In this document: piece by piece, positions 11,210-22,436 of the stretch
Layout of the letters: every line of letters starts with the position of its first letter
How positions within the stretch are numbered: the first letter of the stretch is position 1
Origin: Schizonepeta tenuifolia
Taxonomy: Eukaryota > Streptophyta > Magnoliopsida > Lamiales > Lamiaceae
Direction of reading: 5' to 3'
DNA length: 64,000 nucleotides
NCBI GenBank assembly: GCA_029490685.1
Contig: CM055957.1
Location: forward strand, 67,107,916 to 67,171,915
The notes under the pieces: model-generated
Database searches by the model: none
Told to the model about the DNA's origin: nothing
The model's input: the letters and a program-made list of their open reading frames with translations, nothing else
Made by a program: the position numbers and the translations under genes

Positions 11210-12930
11210 ATTAAAAGAAAATGAAAAATAAAATAATTACTTCTTCCCGACTGATTTCTCTCCTTCTTCTTCTCGATTGATTTCTCTCCCTCTTCTTCTC
11301 GACTGATTTCTCCCCGCTGCCATCACGCCACCGCCGCACAAATTCCTTCCTTCTTTCCTTCCTTCCTTCATTCATCCCTTCCTGCCGCTGCCTCGAGTAG
11401 TTTCTTTTCACTATTGTTGAAGTTTTGCCGTCGCATATCCCATTTAGTGGATGATGTCTTAGAGGATGACCATCTTCCGATAACTTCGGTCGTCCCGATG
11501 GAGGAGGTACGTTTAATCTAAATCTTGTCATAATAGTAGTTTCATCGAATTTCTGCTTTCTTTTTTCTGCTCGATTTCCTATTTTATATTTCTAGGTTTT
11601 TCTCATTTCGATTTTGCCCCTTCGAGTGTACTAGTTACTTAATCAATTTGTTTATCAAGAGTTTTAATTGGATTGATGAATTGGGTCAATGTCACCATTT
11701 TTCCTTGATTTACTTCTTTTCATAGCAAGAGTTGGTTAGTGGGTTTTTGAATTAGAGTGTTGAATTGTGTGCGCATTTACACTGAAATATGTGAGTATGT
11801 GTCGACGTGTAGCTAGCCCTCTGTTTCTCGTTTTGATTTTGATTCTTCCTTTTATGGAGTGTTTGTTTGTTTTAGTAATTTTTCGTTTTCTAGTGTTTAT
11901 TGCAATGCGCTGAGTTTTGTGAGGCTTGTAGATTGTGGTGTTTCTTAAGAGTGTTATTTTGCATGCAGGGGTTTGTTATTATGATTGTTGTTTATTTTAT
12001 CTTAATTCCATTAGTTGACCGGGTAAAATGATTCTTTTGTTGGCTTGATTTATTGCAAAGAATCGCAGTCAATCAATCTTGGGCCCAGTTATTTTGAAGT
12101 TACATCTTAGTGTAATCTCAGGTGACAACAAAAGATGGGTACATGTTGGCCCAAGATTGATTTGTTGGAATTTAAGTTTTGAGTTGTGTAATTTCGTATT
12201 CTTTGAATTTTGTTGTTCTTTCTCTCTGAATTATGCTGAAAAGGTTGGTTTTAATTTCAGTAGATTAATAAAATGAATTGTTTTAGGTGATTGGTTGAAG
12301 AAAATCTAGTAATTTACGACTCAAGACATCATCGTCTGAAAGATTGTGAATTAGAGGAGCAGAGAATGTATTTTGTTCCTCTTGCACGTATACTTCCACA
12401 AATGCTAAAGTATATATAGTAGATTTTACGATGCTAAACCTTATTTGAAACCAAAACTGAAGCAATGGAAGATTGTACAACCATCAAAAGCAAAATGTAA
12501 GTTTTACAAGCAGGATGAGAAAGATATTATTAATGGTAGTGTTTTTCCTTTGAAGTATGCAGAGACTATCATGACTGGAAAAACAGAGAGGAGGTTTGGA
12601 GAAAGAGAAGTGAAAGATTATAGGAGCTGGCTAGCAAGGAACTTGTTTAATTTCAGCACCGGTTCAGAGACTCTTTCGTCATGATTTGTCTATGTAAAAC
12701 TTGGTTTTAGATTATGTTTAGCTCTTATTTGATGCGGACTTTAAGTTTCTCATTTTGGATTGTTGTTTTGGTAATTTTGGAGCTACTGAATTTGTGCTTT
12801 TATGAGAAACTGTGTTCTCTTACTGCCTTGCCTTGTCTTATGATCAATCTTGTTTATGTGTTATTCTATTTGTCTCTATTTAGAATATGCAAACTAGTAT
12901 CTAAAGTTGTTCTAAAATGTGTGAATGCAC
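11210..12930. other. Left interior of MULE 2, possible captured or leader sequence
   Basis: A C/T-rich, GC-richer block (11245-11510) ends at a GAGGTACG that looks like a splice donor. It is followed by T-rich, intron-like DNA. A 79-codon plus-strand ORF lies at 12445-12684; its product is Lys-rich and unrecognised. No transposase motif is visible. It may be a transduplicated host fragment, but I cannot name a source gene. Confidence 0.3.
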
Positions 12931-12939
12931 AATATTTCA

Positions 12940-15050
12940 GAAGAATCAAACTTTTGAAACATTCCAATGAGTTTACATAATTAGCATACACGACTAGCAC
13001 ACACGACCTCAAATTTTATTTGTCGTGTATGCTAGTAATGCGTGGCGTATTATTCTACATTTCTTTCTTTCGTTTTGATTTGATGGTATGTATGATTCAT
13101 AACATTTTTTATTCTTTTTCAAGGATAATTTTTTTTTTCAAAACATTACAATGAGAATACATGAATAGCATATACGACTAGAACACACGACCTCTCATTT
13201 TATTTGTTGTAGATGCTAGTCATGTATGATGATAGTCGTTTGTGTTGCATTTTTTTTTAAATCTTTTTCATCATCTTCTTGCACTAAAATGTGTAAATGC
13301 ACAATATTTTAGGAGAAACAAACTTTCGAACATTCCAACTAGTTTACACAATTAATATACACGACTACCACACACGACCTCAAATTATATTTATCATGTA
13401 TGCTAGTCGTGTGTGGCGTATTGTTTTACATTTCTTTCTTCGTTTTCATTTGATGATAGGCATGTATTTATTCGTAACATTTTCTATCTTTTTAGGAAGA
13501 AAAATAAAATTTTGAAACATTCTAATGACAATACATGACTAGCATGCACGACAAAAATGCGCAACCTCTCATTTTATTTGTCATGCATGCTAGTCGCGCT
13601 TGGCGTATTATTCTACATTTCTTTCTTTCGTTTTGATTTGATTGTATGTATGATTCATAATCTCTTCTATTCTTTTTCAAGGATAAAAATAATTTTTCGA
13701 AACATTACAATGAGAATATATGACTAGCATACACGACTAGAACATACGACCTCTCATTTTACTTGTCATGGATGATATTTATGTATGATGATAGTCGTTT
13801 GTGTTGCATTTTTTTTTTTATCTTTTTCATCATCTTCATGCGTTAAAATGTGTAAATGCACAATATTTTAGGAGAAACAAACTTTCGAAACATTCCAACG
13901 AGTTTACACAATTTGCATACACGACCTAAAATTTTATTTGTCGTGTATGCTAGTCGTGTGTAGCTTATTGTTTTACATTTCTTTCTTCGTTTTCATTTGA
14001 TATTATGTATTAATTAGTAACATTTTCTATTTTTTTGGGGAGAAAAATAAATTTTTGAAACATTCTAATGACAATACATAACTAGCATGCACGATTAGAA
14101 TGCACGATCTCTCATTTTATTTGTCATGTATGCTAGTCGTGCATGGCGTATTATTCTACATTTCTTTCTTTCGTTTTGATTTGATTGGATGTATGATTCA
14201 TAACATTCTCGTTCTTTTTTCAATGATAAAAATAATTTTTCGAAACATTATAATGAGAATACATGACTAGCATACATGACTGGCATACATGACTAGAACA
14301 CACGACTTATCATTTTATTTGTCATGGATGGTAGTCATGTATGATGATAGTCGTTTGTGTTGCGTTTTTTTTTTAATCTTTTTCATCATCTTCATGCACT
14401 AAAATGTGTAAATGCACAATTTTTTAGGAGAAACAAACTTTCGAAACATTCCAATGAGTTTACACAATTAGCATACACAACTAGCACACACGACCTCCAA
14501 TTTTATTGTCATGTATGCTAGTCGTGTGTGGCGTACTTTTTATATTTCTTTCTTCATTTTCATTTGATATTATGTTTTCATTTATAATATTTTTTGTTAT
14601 TTTCTCAAGAAAAATAATTTTACAAACATCCCAATGATAAATACATGACTAGCATGCACGACCTCTCGTTTTATTTGTCGTGTATGTTAGTCGCGTGCTG
14701 TGTATGAGAGTCCTCTTTGTAGCATTTTTTTCTTCATTTTCGTTCACTTATATGTACTGCACAATATTTTGGCAGAAATAAATTTTGAAAACATTCCAAC
14801 GAGTTTACGAAATTAGCTAGCATACGCTGTCTCAAATTCTTTTTGTCGTGTATGCTAGTCGTGTGTGGAGTATTGTTTTATGTTTTTCATTTTTTTTTGA
14901 AAGATGATGTACTTTAATCCTATCGTAAACAATATGTATATCTTGATCAACAAATGTTATGGAGAAAAATAATTTTTTGAAACATTCCAATGAAAATACA
15001 TGACTAGCATACACGACATCTCAATTTATATGTCGTGTATCCTTGTTGTG
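12940..15050. repeat. Higher-order tandem array of hairpin repeats inside MULE 2
   Basis: About 12 repeats of ~170-200 bp, each starting with (G)AAACATTCCAATGAG or a variant. Starts lie near 12955, 13140, 13325, 13514, 13698, 13886, 14057, 14240, 14442, 14622, 14788 and 14978. Each holds CATACACGACTAG-type motifs followed ~20-30 bp later by the inverted CTAGTCGTGTATG, so it can fold into a hairpin. Three subtypes can be told apart by the text after the start: 'GAGTTTACACAATTAGCATA' (A), 'GACAATACATGACTAGCATG' (C) and 'GAGAATACATGACTAGCATA' (B). Over 13325-14440 they recur as A-C-B, a higher-order period of ~557 bp. Confidence 0.85.
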
Positions 15051-15200
15051 CGTGATAGCAAATAATGATGCAACAGAATTAATCCATAACATAAAGAAGC
15101 AAGAATCACAATCTCAAATCAAATGTGATAGCAAATAATGATGCAATAGAATTATCCATAACATAAAGTCTTCATCAACACCAATAGAATCGTTATGAAG

Positions 15201-15330
15201 TTAAGTTGTAGCATTGACACGAGAAGGACATCTCTTGCAATTGTGTCCATTGATATGACAAATGCTACACCTCTTGTCAGAAATAAAACTAGCAAGACAA
15301 GAAACTCCAAGGCATGTTCTACGAGTATGA
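15201..15330 (-). pseudogene. CCHC zinc-knuckle relic, probably the C-terminus of a MULE transposase
   Basis: Reading leftward, about 40 codons stay open and end at TAA (15203-15201). They contain C-S-I-C-H-I-N-G-H-N-C-K-R-C (15269-15228), a perfect C-X2-C-X4-H-X4-C knuckle. MULE transposases and their FAR1/FHY3 relatives commonly end in such a knuckle after the SWIM domain. Its position inside a MULE supports this reading. Upstream the frame is closed by stops, and no catalytic or SWIM motif remains. Confidence 0.5.
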
Positions 15331-15640
15331 ATTATAACAAAATTTTATCATCATTTTTTGAGGTTCTTATAATTCGTGACACAATTATAATGCTGACTGA
15401 ATTAGTCTTTCACAAATGAACATCGTAAAAAAATTAATCAATTAATCTTTTGAAACCAAGCAAAGTAAATATTAACATTTCAAATCGAAATAATCAATGC
15501 ACAAAAAAAGAGTTTATCAATTAATCCTTTCTACACAATCAGCACCAATGGGGAAAATGGAATCCAATTCTTCCCCCAAATCAACTCAACAATAAATCTC
15601 AATTTGCTGCGATAAATTTTGATCAATTAACTGGCAATCA

Positions 15641-15931
15641 TCAAAAGTGGCAGCCGCAGCAGAGATAGAAGAAGCAGAGCTTCGAAACGAGAACTACGAC
15701 TTCAAAAAACGAGACGATTTTGAAGAGCAATCTGTCGACGATCCAACTGTGCAGATTGAACCTCCTCTTCCACCGAAATCCGATGGAACTCTTCGACTTC
15801 CACCGCCACGTGCGGCTACAGCCGCCATTGTTCTCTTTGGTTTTCAGCCTCCGAATCGTGCACCACCAGGCCACATCGAGAAATCTCTCCGCCATGGGCC
15901 ACCGCGATTTGTTGTGAAAAATAAAAAACAT
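15641..15931 (-). other. GC-richer 96-codon ORF near the right end of MULE 2
   Basis: An open frame on the minus strand lies just inside the right inverted repeat and upstream of the zinc-knuckle relic in the same direction. The product has a Trp/Arg-rich first half and a hydrophobic, Cys-containing end. I do not recognise it. It may be the 5' part of the old transposase gene left by an internal deletion, or a captured host fragment. Confidence 0.3.
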
Positions 15932-16029
15932 TAATGAAGAAAAAATAATAAATAAATGTTGCTGATAATATAGTCAAAAATTAAATTAGTCAAAGTACGA
16001 AGGAGGGTAGAAACGTAAAATTACATAAA

Positions 16030-16122
16030 AAACCTTAAAACATGGCTATATTTGTTCCTTTTAAAATTTGTGGCTTTATAAGCTTTTTTCTTTTGTCAAA
16101 TGACCATATTTGTCTTTCTCCC
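16030..16122 (-). repeat. Right terminal inverted repeat of MULE 2
   Basis: Inverted partner of 11095-11182, followed directly by the 9-bp duplication AAGATAAAA (16123-16131). Confidence 0.85.
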
Positions 16123-16131
16123 AAGATAAAA

Positions 16132-19100
16132 TCCATACATTATAAGAAAAATGGAAATAACAATTGTAAATACCTAAACTATTCGACATTTCAACGGAAG
16201 TATTCCAATCGCGCTATTAACTTTATTTCTACTGATGGAAAGCATACCTGGCACTAGTTTTAACAAGATAATTTTAAAATGAGTTGGTATCAAACCGGCG
16301 CCGTCATAATAAAAATAAAACCAAATTAAAATATCAAAACAACGTTGTTTTATCTGCACGTTAGATTAGTTTTTACATGTCTTCTTATAGTTCCACGTCA
16401 GCGTCAAACTAACTACATTACATAATAATTCTAACGCAGGAATTTGACATATCTGGCATATATTTTGTTAGCTTATTTATCGTGACTTAAATTGTAATCT
16501 CTCTCTCTCTCTCTCTCTCCTCTCAATATGAATCTGTAGTGTTGGTGCTAATGTTAGGGAATGGGCCGACGAGTTATATGAAATGGGCCGACGACCTTAT
16601 ATGAATATTTTTTTTTTTTTTTTTTTGGTTAACTTTCAAGTTCCATTTTCTTAACCTATAGGGGGACTTGTAAAATTTAAATGAATGAACTGAAATTATC
16701 GATCATTAAATACAACAATTAAAAAAAAAAATCTTGCTTCCCGAACCTTCGAACAAGATATCCCACTTTTCTGTACAATTATCAGCTAAGTGGTAACAAT
16801 AGAAACACGACATCATTCTCGATTGGACCATTACAATAGTTTTTGCTCTAAAATAACATAGTTTTGTATTTGTGGCATGTAATATGATTCCTATTAATTT
16901 TCTTTAGTAAAAAAATATATACTTGATTATAACGTTCGACATTTTCTTTTGACAAATTTGTACACAACATTTTAATATTTTTTTTATTTAATGTTACTAG
17001 GCCCAATTCCGACGTCGAAAAATTCATGACATCCGAATTAAATTTATATAGCCCAAAATTCGACATCGAACAGTTAAATCACTGCTATCAAACTTTGATA
17101 TATAACACTTTCAGGCTTCATACTCCGACAAAATAACCCACACACTAACAAAATGGCATTAAAATATTTCTAACCCTGTATTTAGGTGTGAAAGATGATT
17201 TTTATCATCTATTAACTATACTAAAACAAAGTTGCTAAGAGAAGTTTTACCGCCTAAAACATCATCTCCATTTTTTCATGCATAATTATTTTCTAATTCA
17301 ATTCTAAAAAGTTGTAGAATTAAATTTTCCAATGCCATTTAAACTTGCAAATTATTGCGTAAAATATAGTAAAGTAGTAATAATAACTTACATTTATTGT
17401 ATTATATTAATATAGAAAATGTTTGACAATAAAATCTTCTCTAATTGTTAAAGATTTTACTATACAAAAATGATCTCCATGCATATTTAATTGATTTTTT
17501 ATATTAAAGTTTGGATATCGTATGTTTAAGTCGGACCAAACCCATAATCTTTTTTTTTTTTTTTGTTTTTTTTTTTTTTTTTTTTTTTTTTACGGAACAC
17601 AAGTATCTATCATTTGTCTCTACCCTTTTTAATAATGGCATATTTTAGAGATTTGTTTATGCATTTTTACTTTCAGTAGTATTTATTTTTGATAAATCAA
17701 CATTTAAATTATTTGTTATGAAAAATAAGCTATAAAATTGCATATTTTGATAAATTTTATTAAAAGTTGGATTGTTATTGGAGCGTACAACAATAGTATT
17801 ATGTAATTTAGCTTTTCTTATACTATAATTTAGATTAATATTAATTTTAAAAATTATATATAGACTTATCCTGTGCAACACGGAAGTACATGAAGAATTT
17901 TTCTAGATTCTAAATTAAACAATCAAGAAGAAAAATTAGAACAACAAAAGATTTAATATTTGAAGGCTTAAAAGAATGCAAAAGATTTTAGATGTCTTAA
18001 TTCTTAGTGGAATAAATTAAAACTTATTAATTGACATCATAATTAAAGGATTGGTAGAGAAAAAGCTTTTCTAAGTTAAAGTTTTAATATTTTAGCAGAA
18101 GCTCAAGATAAAAATAAAATAAAAAAATCATAAAATAAAAGTTGCAAGATTTCAATAATTCAGATGCAAAAATTCAATGTACGTTATCTCTTTCTCTTAC
18201 GTGGCACCTCTCTAATCCCTTCATTCACATTTATCTGGAATTATTAAACACATAATAAGCTTTTAAATACTTGACTCTCAATAATAGTCATCATCCTTTA
18301 AGTTTTTCTTTCTTCCTTTATTTATAAAAGTACTATTTAAATAACTAAAATAAAATGACATGTGGAGTTTTTATTGAGACGAATAACTAATTATCATTAC
18401 ATATATTAGTTTTTATTATTTATACAATTTATACTTATACTTGAAATTAGTTTTTTTTTTTATCTTTTATTATTTATACTAGAGGCGTACATAGAAATGA
18501 TCGACGATGGACTGATTCTGACCCGAAATCTTGGGGTAGACGAAATAACTCCAAATCGACAATTCAACTAATTTCTTTTATAATTTTATGTAAATCTCAT
18601 CACATGAGACAATATTTTTGAGAGTCAAATAGTATATTTTTTTTTTCAAATCGATTTTGAGAAAAAAAAATTAAAGAGATTTAAAAATAATTAATAAAAT
18701 GGGGGTGAATAAAAAAAATCTCTAAATCAATAGAAGACAAATAGTTATTTATTGTAAAAAAATTCCACCTCAATTCTCCTACGAAATCGACGTGAGACAA
18801 ACTCTTTGAGAGCCAAATATGCTTTTGTCTCCCATCGATTTTGAGAAGAAATAAAAATTTAAAAATTATCTATAAAATTAAGGATATATTAAGTTTAAAT
18901 ATTTAATGGGTATTACTATACGAATTATGGACAAAAACAGTAATAAAATTACTTTCTAGTAATCAAATATGTTATATATATATATATATTATTAAACAAG
19001 GTTATAAAGAATATAAAAATAATTAACAACTTTTTTATAGTATTATAGTATAATATTTAATAATTTTATTAAATAATAATTTTCAAAAAGCCTAATTTTA

Positions 19101-19698
19101 TTTCAAATGAAGTACTCAATACCAGTAATGATGGAATGTGTCTTTTACTTCACTTTCGGTAAAACATCCGCCGAAAAGTCATTGCCATCATCATTGGAAT
19201 AATGTTACCATTTTTAAAGGTGATTTTAGTTACCCCATGTAAATAATATACTTACGTAGTTACTCATGGTAGTTAATATACGTACTTTTATTTATTTCCA
19301 AAACATTTCATTTTTATCAAACATATTTATAAAATATACATCAACAAAAAATTCTAATAAGCTCGATTATAAGGCTAAAGTGTTGTGAGTACCCGAGCCG
19401 CTAGTTATTGTGTTGCAAGGAAAAATACAATAAAAAACCCTAAAAGTGAAATATAATAATAAAAGAATATAAATATGAGAAATATTAATTTTAAATATAA
19501 AAAATTTGAGAATTAAGATAAATAGGAATGGAGGATTAAGAGAGATGTCACTTAAAAATTTTTTGAAACAAAAATCATTTTTCTTTTAGTAATATAATAA
19601 TGATGATTAATTTCGATGGGTTATATTACATTAATTTCTTTTACAGATTCTCTTCATTACAAATATCAAAGCAATAACCACAAGTACTAAGAAAAAAA
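16132..19698. other. AT-rich intergenic DNA
   Basis: No gene seen. It holds a (CT)n microsatellite at 16499-16520, T-runs at about 16610 and 17550-17592, a short tandem copy of AATGGGCCGACGA near 16560-16600, and an imperfect direct repeat near 18600-18700 and 18790-18880 (GAGAC...TTTGAGAG...TCGATTTTGAGAA). The segment ending near 17880 (inward CCGTGTTGCACAGGATAA) resembles 33512-33540, so a dispersed repeat end may lie there. Confidence 0.45.
16499..16520. repeat. (CT)n microsatellite
   Basis: About 10 uninterrupted CT units in intergenic DNA. Confidence 0.85.
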
Positions 19699-19714
19699 TA
19701 TGGTGGATCCAGGA

Positions 19715-21800
19715 AGTCATCCAAAATTAACCGATGACGCGTGAAACACCGTTGCACAGTGGCTGATCCAGCACAACAAAAAAGGGAAATTAAACTAGGG
19801 AGTAAAAAAAGAGGCATTGGAGGTGTACATGTGAAGACCATTTGGAAAATATGGAAAGCAGCGACAGCTCAGCAAAGTCAGGAAATCAGTGTCCATGTAA
19901 AATTAATGAAATCCCTGTCCATAGGGGTGAATAAACGGGTACCCATGGATACCCATACCCGCATTTGCGGGTACCCGTACCCAAATAAGGAAAAAATGAA
20001 TACCCATACCCTTTCCATTTTAGCCGAACGGGTACCCAATACCCGGCCGGGTATACCCGACCTGGGTATAGGTTATCCGGTGCACCCGTTTGGAAAAAAA
20101 AAATATATGATAATTTTTCACCCGCTCGATTTTTCAATAATTTTCAACTACAAATTAATAATCAACTATGTAACAACAACTAGACGGCAACAACAAATCA
20201 ATATTAAACGTAGTTTAAACATTTAAGTTCAACAAATAAAATACTATTATGAATATATATATTATTCATAGGTTATGTCTAGAGTTATGTTTAAGTTTAG
20301 GACTTAAAAATGAATATATATTATGAATATATTTATAATTTATAGTATAAAATTAGTAATTATATATAATAAATAATTGTATAATGTTGACCGGATGTTT
20401 GATCGGGTACCCAATACCCTAACGGGTACCGTTAGGGTATTTTCTAAAAATTTCATACCCATACCCATCCAATATCCATAAATTACGGGTATTGGGTACC
20501 CAATACCCGGCCGGATACGGGTAGGGTATGGGTAACCCGGAAACCCGCTTTCCATACTTTCACCCCTACCTGTCCATATAAAATTAATGAAAAAATGATC
20601 AACACATGCAAATAAATGGAGTATTGATGAAAATAAAGTGAAAAATCTCTCAGTCCTAAAGAGATCATCATTGAGAGTAATGATAGGTAAATCTTGGTGT
20701 TAGTAAAAGCTTGATTCATGTGTGGGAGAAAGAGAAAAGGTTACAACCAATGCCATAAAACCTTTTCTTACCCCCTTAAAATAAGTTGTCCAGACTTAAT
20801 TGGAGCCTAAGTCAGCTAGGTTCCATAGTTGAGGATGGTAAGATAAAGTTTCAGACCATGTACAACACAATCCATATAGATGAAAAGTGGTTTTACCTTA
20901 GCAAAACAAAAGATAGATACTACCTATTGCCAGGAGAGATTCATCCATATAGAGCATGCAAATCAAAGAGATTTGTCCCCAAAATCATGTATAATTGTGA
21001 TGTTTCAAGACCAAATATAGATATGGAGGGCAATGTCATCTTTGATGAAAAGTTTGGTATCTTTCCATTCATCATAGAAGTCACAGCTCAAAGGAATTCA
21101 AAAAATAGAAGCAAGGGCACAATGGAGATTCATCCAATTCCAGCAATCACAAATCAATCATGAAGAATTGTCTAATCAATGAGGTCAGTTTTTATTCACT
21201 CAAGTGTTCACTATCAGAATTCTTCAAGGAATTCATCATTTAGTGGTGGCAAATGCAAATGGTACAAGTAATCAAGCCCGAGTGGCCATCATGTCTCAAC
21301 AATCATATATTTATTCAACAAGACAATGCAAAACCACACATTCAAGACAATGATCCAGATTTCATGGCCGGTGCAAGATCTGATGGATTTACTATCCATC
21401 TAGTCTGCCAACCTGCTCTGCTAATTCACCATATACAAATGTGAATGATCTAGGTTTCTTTAGATCCATACAATCACTGAAAGATCAGAAAGCAGCAAGT
21501 GGGGTTCAAGGTTTACTAGAAAATGTGAAACAAGCATATGCAGATTACCCACCAAGTAAGATAAACAATGTCTTTCTTACATTACAAGATTGTTACACAT
21601 AAATCATGAAGGTGAAAGGGTGCAACAACTATAAGATTCCTTATATGAGAAAGGAAAGACTTGCAAGGCTAGGGCAGCTACCAGAATGTCTGGAAGTTGA
21701 AGAACAACTTGTGAGGAATAGCTTGAAGTTCTTAATCCAACATGGAATTGGTGAGGACAATTTCTATAATTTGGACAAGCTTATTGAGGGAATGGAATAG
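19715..21800 (+). pseudogene. Decayed plant mariner-like (DD39D) transposase
   Basis: DDE transposase relic. The N-terminal helix-turn-helix region (K-L-T-D-D ... I-W-K-A-A-T-A-Q-Q) is split by the hAT insertion at 19922. The catalytic core follows at 20786-21440 and beyond. First Asp is in H-I-D-E-K-W-F (about 20875); second is in I-F-I-Q-Q-D-N-A-K-P-H (about 21310-21345); third is in N-V-N-D-L-G-F-F (about 21440-21460), with 39 residues between the last two once one small frame slip is allowed. The C-terminal part ends at 21797. Several stops and frame slips, including one just before the third Asp, make it non-functional. Its closest relative in the window is the transposase relic at 29296-30264. 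Confidence 0.85.
19922..20568. mobile_element. hAT-type non-autonomous element in MLE 1 (hAT a)
   Basis: Starts TAGGGGTGAA and ends TTCACCCCTA, flanked by a perfect 8-bp duplication CCTGTCCA (19914-19921 and 20569-20576). Both arms are rich in GGGTACCC, the interior is AT-rich, and there is no transposase. It interrupts the transposase of MLE 1. Confidence 0.9.
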
Positions 21801-21959
21801 GTTGCAGTAGAATAATAGTTTAGAGGAGTTATATTTTGCAGATCAAGGTTTACAGTACAAACAATGTAATGGAAGATTTTGAATTGTTTAAAATGTAATT
21901 TACCCTTGTTTTTGTTGCAATGAAGGATGTTTTTGTCTCAACAGTTTCATTTTGCATCA

Positions 21960-22170
21960 TTGACATAATATTTCAAACATTCGACATCTCAATCAACCTC
22001 CAAAACTAGGTAAACTACACCTAGTGATGGCATCACAAAGATAGCATCAGTGCATGATCTTGTTCTAATGATTTAATGCATGAATATTACATAACCAAGG
22101 CATCAAAGGGACAAATCAAGGCATCTAAACCACAAAGATCAGTTCACTCTTAAATATAACATCATATGCA
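21960..22170. repeat. Degenerate GGCATCA/GATGCC repeats of MLE 1, left part
   Basis: Irregular short repeats built on GGCATC/AGCATCA within MLE 1, between the transposase and the accessory ORF. The same texture resumes at 25078 after the nested insertion. Confidence 0.6.
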
Positions 22171-22436
22171 GGGGCGGAGCCAGGATTTAGACTAGGGGGT
22201 CCAATTTTTTTTAATAAAATTACAAATAAAAATTAAATTAAATAATACTCCCTCCGTCCTTTTTATTTGTTCCCATTTGGCTGTTGGCACGGGTTTTAAG
22301 ATAACTGAAAAAGTGGTAGTTGGTGGAATAAATGTGTATTTGAGGGATAGTTAGTGGTGGGTTCATAGTGAAAAAAGGTAGTGATAAAGTGAAAAAGGTA
22401 GTAATAAAGTGGTAGTTGATGGAATAAAGGTTATTA

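Larger units (their letters stand above)
11095..16122. mobile_element. Mutator-like element with perfect 9-bp target duplication (MULE 2)
   Basis: The left end GGGAATTAGTCGAATATAGC is inverted at the right end, which reads inward from 16122 as GGGAGAAAGACAAATATGGT. The similarity runs ~90 bp through a shared GCCACAAATTTTAAAA block. AAGATAAAA stands immediately outside both ends (11086-11094 and 16123-16131), a perfect 9-bp target duplication typical of MULEs. The interior holds exon-like segments on the left, a tandem hairpin array (12940-15050), a CCHC zinc-knuckle relic (15201-15330) and a GC-richer ORF on the right. No intact transposase is present, so it is non-autonomous or decayed. Confidence 0.9.

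Noticed and set aside
12940..15050. CRISPR-like array
   Set aside because: The units are ~185 bp, variable and in a plant MULE, with no short conserved repeats and unique spacers.
17215..17882. Possible dispersed repeat with a TGTTGCACAGG end, similar to 33512-33893
   Set aside because: The shared text is only about 12-15 bp and I could not pair both ends or find duplications.
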